From the NCBI GenBank assembly GCA_027886175.1, contig JAJNNQ010000044.1, positions 62,001 through 126,000 on the forward strand: a stretch of DNA of 64,000 bases, read 5' to 3'. Both the position numbers and the translations under genes were made by a program. Of the stretch, positions 21,401 to 43,204 are shown in pieces. Numbering within the stretch: the stretch's first letter is position 1; every line of letters begins with the position of its first letter. Source of the DNA: Phylloscopus collybita. Its lineage: Eukaryota > Chordata > Aves > Passeriformes > Phylloscopidae. Below the pieces are notes generated by a model, which worked only from the letters and a program-made list of their open reading frames with translations, had not been told where the DNA came from and did no database searches.

Positions 21401-21574
21401 CCCCCAGGTGGGGCCGGCAAAGGGAGGGGGCTCCCCAGGGCGAGGGTGGCCGGGGTGTCCCAGCCCCGTTTGTGTCCCCAGGTCTCCGAGGACTCGGACT
21501 GTGACAGTGCAGAGCTGGATCACTCAGGCAGCGGCGAGGGGCCCCCCCGGCCCACAGCCCCCCCGGGCCTGTGA
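15419..21574 (+). CDS. MAP3K12: MAP3K12 (DLK), dual leucine zipper kinase
   Basis: Ser/Thr MAP3K that activates the MKK4/7-JNK axis, notably in axon injury responses. Thirteen coding exons: 15419-15746, 16096-16279, 16891-17082, 17828-17986, 18255-18413, 18710-18818, 18942-19051, 19231-19347, 19571-19708, 20191-20629, 20837-20907, 21013-21265, 21482-21574. Phases join to 783 residues (human 859-892). It starts [13 protein letters not shown]. The kinase domain (about 110-365) shows [27 protein letters not shown] and [20 protein letters not shown]. The leucine zipper region (about 378-460) follows, then [14 protein letters not shown] Pro/Gly-rich tail has the acidic [15 protein letters not shown] block and ends near [19 protein letters not shown]. 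The kinase and zippers are nearly invariant against human. The N-terminal stretch before [16 protein letters not shown] and the C-terminal Pro-rich exon are shorter. Confidence 0.97.
16390..16715. repeat. Minisatellite, 'catggacatggaatgggcat' unit, MAP3K12 intron 2
   Basis: Degenerate 6-18 bp units of catgga/catgaat/gggcatgg type with gacacag and gggcacag interruptions, all between coding exons 2 and 3. Confidence 0.9.
17150..17760. repeat. Degenerate repeat, 'gtgccctgtccatgtcggtg' type, MAP3K12 intron 3
   Basis: Irregular GTG/CCC-rich units. Two clear copies of a ~110-bp block (about 17520-17630 and 17590-17720) contain 'gccagcgctgtccctgccct' and 'gtgtcagtgttg'. Confidence 0.75.
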
Positions 21575-22225
21575 CCTGCGTGCCCCCCACACCCCCCTGC
21601 ACCCCCTCACTTGTACAGCCCCAAATATTTATATAAATATCTATCTCTAGCTCTCTACTGCTGCTGCTGCCTTGGGGCCGGGGTGGGCTCTGAGGGGAGG
21701 GATGGGGATGGGGAGGGGGCGTTGTTTGTGTAGGTCCTACTGAAACCCCCCCAGGGTCAGAAGGAGCTGCCCCTCCCCAGCTCAGACCAGGGGATAATGG
21801 GGGGGGAAGTTTAAATGGCTGAGCCTCGCCGCCCTTACTGGTGGCAGTGGGAGGGGGTGGTGGCAGCACCCAGGGGACAGGGAGGGGGCTCTGTCACTCC
21901 TGGAGGTGCTGGGGGGGCGAGCAGAGAGGGAACAGAACCCACAGCTGGTCCCCACTTCAGACCAGCTTGGAGGGAAATGGGAAATGTGCCCCAAAATTTC
22001 ATCTGGAGGGTCGAAGTTCCCTCCCCAAGGCTGGTTCACTCCTTTCCAGTGGGAGCCCAAGGCCCAACTGGGCCATACTGGGAGCACTGGGTTGGTTCTC
22101 CACCCTCTGCAAGGATCTCAAACACCAGCAGGGGTGGTTTATCCCTCTCCAGAACCGAACTGGACTATACTGGGAGCACTGGGAAGAGCCAGGGGGGTTT
22201 CAAATAAAGACTGAGACAGGCAGAT
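21575..22225 (+). other. MAP3K12: MAP3K12 3'UTR
   Basis: Runs from the TGA to just past AATAAA at 22203-22208. It contains 'aaatatttatataaatatct', an A/T-rich stretch soon after the stop, and two copies of the 'actgggagcactggg' word. Confidence 0.7.
22203..22208 (+). promoter_or_regulatory. MAP3K12: MAP3K12 poly(A) signal (AATAAA)
   Basis: Canonical signal about 630 bp after the stop. The oppositely oriented PCBP2 signal is at 22283-22288. Confidence 0.8.
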
Positions 22226-22282
22226 CCATTAACCAAAATATCCTGCAGGTTCTATTCACAAGGAAAAGCTCCAGTCCATCTT

Positions 22283-22288
22283 TTTATT
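22283..22288 (-). promoter_or_regulatory. PCBP2: PCBP2 distal poly(A) signal (AATAAA on minus strand)
   Basis: TTTATT on the plus strand, about 500 bp beyond the canonical PCBP2 stop. The intervening UTR (22330-22660) is made of long A and T runs, unusual for this window. Confidence 0.75.
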
Positions 22289-22783
22289 CAGTTTTTTTTG
22301 AAAAATTTCCTGACGTTACAGAACTAAACTGAAATGTTTTTTTTTTTTGTTTTTTTTTTTGGTTTTTTTTGCTTTTTTTTCCGTTTTTCTTCCACTCTTA
22401 CATTTCATGACAAAAACAGAAACTTCATGAGCCGAAAAAACGGGGAGAGGAGGGGAGAAGGTGCCAGGGGGGTGGGGAGAGGAGAGAGAAGCTTTATAAA
22501 ACTAAGATTTGGGGTTCAGCAGTTTTAAGAGCTGAACGAAGGAATTAAAATGCTTTTAATTTGAGAGGAAAAAAAAAATATAACCCCGAAAAACAGAACA
22601 AAAAAAAAAAAAACAAAAAAACCAAAACAACAAAACCAACAAAACAAAAAAAAAAAGGAAACAAACTGAACCTGGTGAGTGGCGCGAGGCTGGAGGAACC
22701 GAAAATGTACAAACTAGTTTAAAACCTGGGTCGGTGCTAAGGGGCCGCAGATGGATGGCGAGGCGGGGGGGTCCGGGGCCCCC

Positions 22784-34240
<11,457 letters not shown>

Positions 34241-36431
34241 GGTGGGCAGCGTGGGGTTGGCTCAGGCTGCGGCAACGCTCGGGCCTCGGCTGGGGGGAGA
34301 GGGGCGGGGTGAGTGAGGGGCTGCAACTTGAGGGGCTCTGCCAATGCCCCCCCGCCCATCCAGGCAGGACTCCAGCCTCCCTGTGCTGCTTCTCCCCTCA
34401 GATTAGGGCCAACCCATGGGTGGTTTGCCTCCTCCTCCTGTGAGCTTCCAGAGCTGAACTGGCTCAATCCCACCTGGATCCAGCGACTCTTGGGGCCACG
34501 AGGGTCCCACTCAGCCCCTGCCTCCTCCCAGCCCTGCTCCTTGTAGGGGCTTCCCTGAGGGACAACCGAATGTTCTAGGGTGATCCCCAGTAGCACCAGG
34601 GACACAAATGGTTGCTGGACACAAGAAGGGATCCCGAGGGGCCACTGAGGACTAATCGTGGTCCCTACAGGCCAGGGGAAGCTGCTGCTCCCTGTGAGCC
34701 CCACACTTTCACCAGCTCAAGTCTTCCTGCAGCCGCCTGAGGGGAGCGGGCACCCCAGTCCCGGGGCTTTGGCCCGCTGGGAAGCCGGGAATGTGGAGAA
34801 AATAAGGCCCATCGGCTCCTGCGAGCCCGCGCGGGGCCTCTCGGAGCAGGTTTCGAGGCGACTCCCTTAGACCCAGATAAGGCCACATGAGCGCACGATC
34901 AGGTTTCAAACCACCTGAGTCGGCAGCGGTTGCAAAACAGCCCGGCCGGCCCCAGCCGAGCGTTTCATGGGAATCCGGTAAATAAACTCCCATTTCGGCC
35001 ACCGCTTCTGCCCCATCAAAGTTTAACCACGGCCGGGGCCGGGCCGGGGCCGCGCTGCCTCGCTGGCACCGGGGCGTTTTGCCGCGGCCTCCGTGAGCTC
35101 CGGCCGGCATCCCCGCGGCCCGGGGAGCAGAGCCCGGGAGCGGAGCCCCGGCAGCGGGGCGAGGGCAGAGCGGGCCCCGAGCCCGCCCGCCCCGGCAGCC
35201 CGGGGCCGTCCCGGGGACAAAAGCGGCCGAGCGGCCCCGCCGGGGGTGACGCGGGCCCGGCCGGGCTCCCGGCGAGGCTCCTCCGCAGGGAAACTTCCCC
35301 GAGCTGCTCGGCCTGGCGCCGCATCCCGCCCGCCCCGGGAGCCGGTCCCAAAGCCGAGGACGCGGTTGCTGGGGTTGGGACGTGGCTCCGAAGCGAGCCC
35401 GTCCCTGAGGCGGGGACGCGGCTCCGGAGCCAGCTCAGCCCTGCGCGGGGGGGGGAACCAGGCCGGGGGTCCCGGCTCCGAACCCGGCCGGGGACAGCGG
35501 GAGAGGAGCGGCTGTCCCGGAGCGACCCCCGGGGCCCGACGGAGCCCCCGGATGGGGCCCGATCACAAAGCGGGTGACGGAGACCCCGGCCCGGCGGCTC
35601 CGAACGGGAACCGGAGCCCGGCGGGGGGAACCGGCCGAGCTACGAGAGAGCGGGGGGGCCGCAGGGAGCTGGGGCCGGGGGGGAAAAATGGGCCTCTGGA
35701 TCCCGGACCGGGCCGGGCGGCACCGGCCCGGGGCTCCGAACCCCCGCTGGAGCGGGGCTCTCCGTTCCGCTCCGGGCAGGCCCAGGGAGAAGATCGGGGA
35801 TCCCCCGGGCCGGCGGCAGCTCCGCGCGGGCCCATCCGTGCCCCCCCTTCCCGCTCCGGTGGGGGAAAAACAACAGCGCGGGATGGCGGAAAAACCGGGC
35901 CCGGGCGGGAAAAGAAAAACTCCTAAAATAAACAATAATTAAAAAAAAAAAACCTTAAAGAAAAAAAATTAAAAATTTAAACTCCAAGAAAACGGAGTAA
36001 AAAGAAAGAAAAAAAAAATCTCTCCACGCCCCTCGGGGCCCCCCCGCGCCCGGCCCGGGCGGGGGGCGGCGGCGCCATGTGACGCACGCGGCGCTCCGAA
36101 CCCCCCCGGCCCGGTTCCGGCGGGGGGGGGGAGCGGGGGGGGCGGCGGGAGGGGGGCGGCGGGGGCCCCCGAGCCCCCCAGGGCCGTTTGTGCCGCCGGC
36201 CGGCGGCGCGCGGCGCGCGGGCCGCACAGGCCGCACAGGCCGCGCAGGCCGCGGGCGCCGTGAGGGCGCGGCCGGCGGGGGGGCGGCGGGGGGGGCCACG
36301 CGAGGGCCCGGCCCGGGGGGATCGGACCCGGATGGCGGCCGTGGGGGGCGCGGGGGGGCCCGCGGGGAGGGCCGGGGGGCGGCGGTGGGGGGGCGATGGG
36401 GGGGGGGGGGACGGGCGGGGGTCGGGCCTAC
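34241..36431 (-). other. PCBP2: PCBP2 5'UTR exon end and first intron
   Basis: The start-codon exon extends to about 34289, where a CAG acceptor follows a C-rich tract. Beyond it lies a first intron that becomes a CpG-dense island from about 35000. An A-rich block with few G or C (35925-36010) interrupts the island. No coding exon was recognised. Confidence 0.6.
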
Positions 36432-36720
36432 CTGTGTCGGCGCCGGTAACGGCGTTGGGCGAAGGGCGCTCCGGGCGGAGCGGGAGGAGGGAGGGCGGGA
36501 GGGAGGGGGGGGGAGGCGGGGAGGGAGCGCGGCGGGCGGGCGCGCGGGATGGCGGCGGCGGCGGCGCGGGCGCGGCTGCTCCGGCTGCGGCGGCCGCGGG
36601 TCTGGGAGGGGGCGGCGGGCGAGGCCCGATTTACACCCGCCCCGACCCGGAAACGCACCGCGCGCGCGGGGCGGGACAGAGCGGCCGCCGCCCCGCACAG
36701 CGCCCCTCGGCGGCCTGGAG
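36432..36720 (-). promoter_or_regulatory. PCBP2: PCBP2 noncoding first exon and CpG promoter
   Basis: A minus-strand donor (cacag then gtaggcc) at 36431-36432 ends a GC-rich exon. It is embedded in a dense CpG island with Gly/Ala-type gcggcggcg runs at 36549-36600. The TSS position is inferred. Confidence 0.55.
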
Positions 36721-37035
36721 GGCCGGGTGGGATGTGCGGGGCACTGGGAGGAACGGGGGGCTCTGGGGGGTACCGGGGGTAATGAGGACTCATGGGGGCA
36801 CCGGGGGGAAATGGGGGGAATTGGGGGCAAAGGGGTGATGAAAGGTGTGGTAGAATTGCGTATGGGGAGCTATGGGGCAACTGGCGGCAAAAGGGGGCAC
36901 TGGGGGGCAATAGGGGCAGGGGGGGCAGAGGGGCAGCCCCCCGACCCGAGGAGCACCGGGGGTTTGTGTCCCGCCCAAGCCCAGCCCCGCACGGGCGCGA
37001 AGGAGACGCTGACACACATTGGGGTGTCGCAGAGC

Positions 37036-37041
37036 TTTATT
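37036..37041 (-). promoter_or_regulatory. PRR13: PRR13 poly(A) signal (AATAAA on minus strand)
   Basis: TTTATT on the plus strand (agagctttattgggg), 210 bp beyond the PRR13 stop. Confidence 0.85.
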
Positions 37042-37250
37042 GGGGGACAGTGGGAGCACCCCTGAGACCCCCCCGGGACCAGGGCATGGGTGTCATGGGG
37101 ACAGGATGGGGGTCCTGGGGTGTCCCGGGTGGTCACAAGGGTCCCAAGTGGTCCCAGGTGGCTCCTGGTTGTCCTGGGGGGGTCCCGAGTGGTCCTGGTG
37201 GTCTCAGGGGTTCCAGGAAATCCTGGGGGGCCCTGGGAGGTCCAAGAAGC

Positions 37251-37818
37251 TCAGTCGGAGCTGCTGGAGGAGGAGGACGACGACGACGAAGAGCGCTGGG
37301 GGGGACACAGCAGGACCATGAGCCTCCGAGGGGGGCTGGGGGTGACCCCCTGTGTCCCCCCCGGGTCTCCCCCACCTTGTGCCTCTTCTGAGCCTTCTTC
37401 ATCCTCTTCTTCATCTTCTTCGCCGCCTTCTTGTCCAGCGCGGGGGGGAACGAGGGGAGCACCCCGGGGTGGGGGAGCACCCCCGGGTGGGGGGGCTGCG
37501 GCATGGGGGGGCCCAAGAGGGGGGCCGAGGGGCCGAGGGGCGGCCCCGGGGGGTGCAGGGGGGGCCCAGCGGGGTAGGGGGACTGCCCAGGCCCCCCCAG
37601 CGGGTTGAGGGGCGCCGCGGGCGGGGGGTACACGGGGTTGGGGGGTGGGACCTGGGGGGGGTACGTGGGGTTCGGGGGGTACACGGGGTTGGGGGGGGGC
37701 GGCTGCCCTGGGGGGGGGGAAAGAAAAGAGGAGATTGAGGGGGGGTCTGACCCCAGGGGGGTCACGGCAGCCCCCCCAGTCTGGGGCGTCCCCCTGTACC
37801 TGCACCAGGGTTCCACAT
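37251..37818 (-). CDS. PRR13: PRR13, proline-rich protein 13 (TXR1)
   Basis: Small Pro-rich protein. The human protein (TXR1) is reported as a nuclear regulator of thrombospondin-1 expression linked to taxane response. Three coding exons: 37800-37818, 37376-37707, 37251-37295. Phases give 131 residues (human 148). It begins MWNPGAGQPPPPNPVYPP, matching human MWNPNAGQPGPNPYPP in layout. Repeated PPNPxYPP motifs follow, then the basic segment LDKKAAKKMKKRMKKAQKRH and a run of about twelve Ser before a final Asp. The human His-rich stretch between the basic segment and the Ser run is missing. A noncoding 5' exon probably ends at 38160 (donor gaag then gtggga on the minus strand). It sits between AMHR2 and PCBP2, in the same orientation as both. 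Confidence 0.9.
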
Positions 37819-38284
37819 GGTGGGAGACTCCAGGACCTGGGGGGGGGCACGGGGGGTGAGCGGGGACCCCCCCGAACCCCCACTGACCCAGGGGAAACTG
37901 AGTCACGGAAGCTTGGGGGGGACCCCCCGGCACTGGATCGCGGCGGGGGGGCTACGGTGGAATCGGGGGTTTGGGGGTGCCGGGGCAGTTTGGGGGGCAC
38001 AGGGGGTGCGCAGGGGGATTCTGGGGTGCAGAAGCGGCTGCAGGCGGGGTTTGGGCTCCAGGGGGGATGTGGGGGTGCGCAGGGATTGCAGGGGAGCTCT
38101 GAGGGTGCGCGGGGAGGGGTTTGGGGTGCGGGGGGGGGGTCCTGGGGCTCCGCTCCCACCTTCGCTCCGGCCGCGGCCCCTCCCGGCAGGAAGCGGGGGC
38201 GGGGCTTGGGCCGGGGCCCCTCCCCGGGGGCGGGGCCTGGCCGTGCCCCTTCCCGCCCGGATCCCGGTCCCTCCCCGGCCCGCC

Positions 38285-38530
38285 CCGTGCCTCAGTTTCC
38301 CTGAAGTCCCCTGTGGGTCCCCGGTGTCCCCCTGGCTGCCCCGTGCCTCAGTTTCCCTGAAATCCCCGGTGGGTCCCCGGTGTCCCCCTGGCTGCCCCGT
38401 GCCTCAGTTTCCCTGAAGTCCCCGGTGGGTCCCCGGTGTCCCCCCTGGCCGCCCCGTGCCTCAGTTTCCCTGAAGTCCCCGGTGGGTCCCCGGTGTCCCC
38501 CTGGCCGCCCCGTGCCTCAGTTTCCCCGCA
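38285..38530. repeat. Tandem repeat, unit about 60 bp with 'cctcagtttccctgaa'
   Basis: Four to five copies of a unit containing 'gtgcctcagtttccctgaa', 'gtccccggtgggtccccggt' and 'gtccccctggc'. It runs into the 3' end of the last AMHR2 coding exon. If that exon is not spliced at 38539, the reading frame ends inside the array. Confidence 0.92.
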
Positions 38531-41500
38531 CTCACCTGGCGGGGGGCGGCCCCCGGGCCGGGGTCCCCCGGGGCCGGTGCGGGCCCCGCGGCCAAGCGCT
38601 GGAGCCGCTGCAGCGCCCGCTCGGCCGAGAGCCGCGCCTCGGGGTCCGGGTCCCAGCAATCCTCCAGCAGCTCCGGCAGAGCCCCCCCGGGCTGTGGGAC
38701 CCCCCCGCGATCAGCGGGGGAGACACCGGGGATGACACCCCCGAACGGGGACACCCCCCGGTACCCTCAGCGTCATCGCTGGGCAGCGGGCAGGGGACCC
38801 TGGGCAGCGACCCCCACCCAAACAGCCCTGACACCCAGGCAGGGACCCCCCCTCGGATTTCCTGAGTCACCCCGCACCCCCCTGAGACCCTCTGGGGACC
38901 CTCCCAAAACAGGAGCAGGGGCACCCTCAGCATCCTTGGGCAGCTGGGAGGGGACACCCCGAACACCCCCGGGCACGCAGGCAGGGACCCCCTGGGACTC
39001 CCGCGGGTCTCCCCTGTCCGCGGCCACCCTCGGCCACCCGGCCAGGGGGTCCCCGGGGCTCTGACCTGGGGGGCGCGGTGCCAGGCGGGCGGGATCAGCG
39101 GCCGCCGCCTCTCGTCCGCGGCCAAGCGCCGGAGCTGAGCCCCGGTGGGGCTGGAGCCCAGCTCGGCCTCGTAGGCCAGCCGGAACGGCGGCACCGGGGC
39201 TCCTGCGGGGCGGCCGGGCGTCAGCGGGGCCGCGGGGCCGCGGGGGGCGCGGGGGGACCCCCGGGGGCTCACCGGGGCTCAGGGCCTGGCAGCGGGACAG
39301 GATCTCCCAGAGCAGCAGGGCCAGCGCGTAGACATCGGCCTGGCGCAGCGCCCGGCCCCAGGCCCGCAGGTCCAGGCTCTCGTCCAGGATCTCGGGGGCC
39401 AGGTACCGCTGGGTGCCCGCCTGCGCCCAACCGGGCCCTGAGCTCGGGGGCACGGGGCCACCGGGGCCACCGGAGCCACCGGGACCACCAGGACCACCGG
39501 GACCACCAAGCCCCCGTGCCGGGGCCTCAGCTGGCACCCGCAGCCCACGGTGCCAGTGACATCTGGGGTGCCACCCCCACCCCGCCCGGTCGCACCGCTG
39601 TCACCTTCCGGATGGTCACGGCGTGCCGGGCGCCGGTGCTGTCCTGGGCGCGCGGCGGCAGCGCCAGCGCTAGCCCGAAGTCGCCGATGGCGCAGGTGCC
39701 GTCCTCCCGCACCAGCACGTTCTGGCTGCTCAGGTCCCGGTGCACCACGCTGGGCTTGTACAGCCCTGGGGACACCGGGGGTCACGGGGGGACAGGGCAG
39801 GGGGAGCCCGGGGCAGAGGCCCGAGCTGCGGGGGGGGGGGGGACAGGGCAGGGGACACCCCGGGGTGCCACCCTCACCGTCACGCCACAGCTCCTGGTGC
39901 AGGAAGGCCAAGCCGCGGGCCAGGGACAGCGCCAGGCGCACGCTGCCCGCCCAGGTCCCCACGTGCTGCCCCAGGAAGTGGCGCAGGGAGCCCTGGGGAC
40001 ACGCGAGGGACACGGGTGGGGACGTGGGGAACCCCCCAGAGTCTCCCACATATCTCCCCCCACCAGCCTCCCATCCCCGGCCTTGTGAACCACGACCACC
40101 CCACTCACCGCCCCCCCCAAACCCCCTCAGCCCTTTGGACACCCGCGAGACCCCCAAAGCCCATTACCCCCTTACCCCCCAAGCCCCTGTAACCCCCGTG
40201 CCCCCCGAGCCCCCCAAACTCCCGTTACAGCCCCGTTCCCCCCCGGGGCCCCCCCGAGCCCCCGAGGTGACCCACGGCCGGGTAGAGCTGCAGGACCAGG
40301 AGCCCCCCTCGGGCGCGGGGTCCGGCCGCCCGGGTGTCCAGCAGCCTGGCCACGTTCTCGTGCTCCATCAGCGGCAGCGCGTGCACGGCGCGTTCGGCCG
40401 CGAACCTCCGGCCGGCCCCGGCCGCGAACGCCTTGATGGCCACGGGCCGCTGGCGCAGCGTCCCCCGCCACACCGCCGAGAAGCGCCCCGACTGCAGCAC
40501 CTGCCCCGCGGGGACACCGCGGGGGACAAGGGACACGGCTGGCACCGAGAGTCCCCAACCCCCCGGCACCCCCCCACACAGGGACCCTCATATCCGGGCA
40601 TCTTTGGGGAGTCCCTTGGCACCCTCCACCCCCGGACCGATGCCACCTCTGCCATGGGTGCCCCCACATCCCCTCCCCATGTGGCTGCCCCACCCCAGCA
40701 CCACCTGCTTACCTGCCCTCCCACCTGGGTGTCACCACTGGGTGTCCCTCACCCCATGGGTGTCCCTCACCCCATGGGTGTCCCTCCCCGTGCGTGTCCT
40801 TCCCCCCACGAGTGTCCTCCCCGGTGGGTGCCCCTCGCCCCGCGGGAGCCCCGCACCTGCAGGAAGTGCAGCGCGGGCAGGTCCGGGCTTGGGGGCTCCG
40901 GGGGGGCCCCGATTCTCGGCCCCCCCCGCGGTGGCTGCCCCGTGCGGGCCCTTGTCCGGCGCAGTCCTGAATGGGGGACACCAGGGACCCCCCCATCCAG
41001 GGACCCCCCACACAGGAACCCCCCCAAATCAGGGACACGGGACTTGGGGACACCAGGGACCGCCAGCCCCCCTCAGCACACAGGGGACACGGGGAATGCG
41101 GCACCCGGGATCCCCGGGACACTGGGGACACCCCACCCCAGGGGGTCACTAGGCCACCAGGGACCCCCGCCCCAGGGACAGGGTGACACAAGGCTTGGGG
41201 ACCCCCCACCTCCACCCCGGCAGACTCTGGGAACACCAGAGATGTGGCACTTGGGGACACCCAGGGGACATCGGGTAGGGGGTGGCTGTGCCCGGGGGTC
41301 CCCCCATCCCCACCGTGTCCCTGTCCCTACCGAGGATGCCCAGACAGGTGAGGAGGATGAAGAGGAGGGGGCCGGCACCGCACAGCCACAGGGTCCCTGC
41401 AGACCACCCCCGGCCAGGCACTGGGGACAGAGACTGCGGTGACACAGAGCCCCTGACCCCCGAGCTGTCAGGTCGGTGGTGGGGGGACACTTGAGGGGAT

Positions 41501-42845
41501 CCTGTGGCTTCCCCGGTCCCCTCTGGGTCCCACCCTCCCCACTTGGGGGTTCATCCCCCCGTGGGTCCCCTGAAGGTCGCAGGATCCCCCGTGGGTCCCC
41601 TCTGTGTCTCTGTCCCCGAGTGTCCCCCAGGACCCCCCGGTACCTGGGCCCTGGCGGGGCCCCCCCAGCCCCACGGCCGTGCCTGTCGCCGTCGCTGTCC
41701 CCGTGGCGTTGCCGTTGCAGAGGTGGCCGTGGCACAGGCACAGGAGCACGGAGCTGCCGGGGTGTCCCGCGGGGCTCGGGGAGCAGGTGGCCGAGGGACA
41801 GGCGTCCCCCCGGCCTCCCCAGCAGCCTGGGGACAGCGGCACGGTCACCCCCGGGTGCTGGGGGGCAGGGAGGGGGCAGGGAGGGGGCAGGGGGACAGGT
41901 GGGACCCCCCTGTGCGGGTCCCCCCCGCAGCTGCTCCTCCCCAGCGCCGCTGCAGCCGCTGCTCAAGGCCAAGGCCAAGCGCAGCCGCTGGGGAGGGACC
42001 AGAACCTCCCCAATTCCGCCCCCGGCCAGGACCAGCCCCCGCTCCCTGCCCCCCGGACAGGATCAGACCCCTTTTGCCTCCCCAAAATCACCCCACGGCA
42101 GGAACAACCCCCTCCATCCTGCCCCAAAATCCCCCCAGGGAATGACCAACCTCTCCATCCTGCACCAAAATCATTTCAGGGCAGGACCAACCTCTCCATC
42201 CTGCACCAAAATCCCCCCAGGGCAGGAACAACCCCCTCCATCCTGCCTCCAAGTCCCCCCATGGCAGAACCCACCTCTCCATTCTGCCCCAAAATCCCCT
42301 CAGGGCAGAACCCACCTCTCCATCCTGCCCCAAAATCCCCCCAGGGAATGACCAACCTCTCCATCCTGCTCCAAAATCATCTCAGGGCAGGATCCACCTC
42401 TCCATCCTGCCCCAAAATCCCGCCGGGGCAGGAACAACCCCTCCATCCTACCCCAAAATCCCCCCTGGGAAGGGACAGCACCAAGCCCCCCTATCCTCCC
42501 CCATCCCCTTCTGCCCCTCCAACCCCCCCCCCCCGGGGCAGGCAGCCCCCCTTTGCCCCTCCCCGAACCCCCCGGTCCCGGGGCTCTCACCCTGCACCAG
42601 AGCGTGGCTGCGGTTCCAGATGCCGACGCAGCACTGCCCGGGGGGGCAGCGAACGGCGCCGGCCGCCGCCCCCCCCGCGCCCCCCAGCGCGCCCCGCACG
42701 CTCGGGTGTTTGTAGGACACGCAGGTCAGGTTCTGGGGCCAGCCTGCCGGGGGACACACACGCACCGCGGGCCGGCTTTTAACCCCCCCAAAAAGGCACC
42801 CCCAGCCCCGGCTGAGCACCCCCGGCACCCACCTGGGCGCCCCAT
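38461..42845 (-). CDS. AMHR2: AMHR2, anti-Mullerian hormone receptor type II
   Basis: Type II TGF-beta-family Ser/Thr kinase receptor for AMH in the gonad and Mullerian duct. Coding exons in transcript order: 42833-42845 (start uncertain), 42591-42743, 41644-41826, 41331-41420, 40857-40966, 40276-40500, 39878-39992, 39605-39765, 39273-39420, 39066-39202, 38461-38691 (end uncertain). All internal phases join. The ectodomain has about ten Cys, [10 protein letters not shown], and three N-glycosylation sites (NLT, NRS, NAT). A TM helix around [13 protein letters not shown] follows. The kinase has [52 protein letters not shown] and [14 protein letters not shown], and ends [19 protein letters not shown]. 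Human has DLG where this has DFG. The signal peptide is not resolved. A perfect donor (cgccag then gtgagt) at 38539 may mean another 3' exon. Confidence 0.92.
42085..42475. repeat. Minisatellite, 'ccccaaaatccccccaggg' unit, AMHR2 intron
   Basis: About nine copies of a 42-45 bp unit of 'ctccatcctgccccaaaatc' followed by 'cccccagggcaggaacaacc'. Variants include 'aatgaccaacctctcc' and 'cagaacccacctctcc'. It occupies most of the intron between the exons at 42591 and 41826. Confidence 0.92.
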
Positions 42846-42861
42846 GGGAGCCTCCGCGGGG

Positions 42862-42935
42862 CTGGTGGGGAGAGGAGCCGAGCAGGAGGAGGAGGAGGAA
42901 GAGAAGGAGGAGGAGGAGGAGGAGGAGGAGGAGGA
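42862..42935. repeat. (gga)n purine-rich tract near AMHR2 start
   Basis: Nearly pure gga/gaa repeats on the plus strand. On the AMHR2 strand this is a long CCT/CTT pyrimidine tract ending ccaccag at 42862, so it could serve as an exceptional polypyrimidine tract for an acceptor. Confidence 0.85.
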
Positions 42936-43204
42936 AGGTGCTGCCCCCGCATCAGGGAGGAGAGAGCCGGGGTGTCTGGGGGAGCAGCCAGGCCTGGCCC
43001 CCGCCCTGCGTCACCCAAATGGAGCTCAGTGCCCCCAGTCCCCCCCGGGTGCCACCCTGGGACCGATTGCAGCCCCCCAAAACCGGCCCTGAGCCCCCAA
43101 ACCGAGCTCAGTGTCCCCTGTCCCCACCAGGACTGACTGCACCCCTGCCACCCCCCCGAAAACCGGCCGTGCCCCCCCACAAAGGGACCCCCCCCTGCAG
43201 ACTT

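Noticed and set aside
42938..42955. Alternative AMHR2 start ATG giving MRGQHLPPPP...
   Set aside because: This frame gives poly-Pro rather than a signal peptide and ends out of phase with the next AMHR2 exon.
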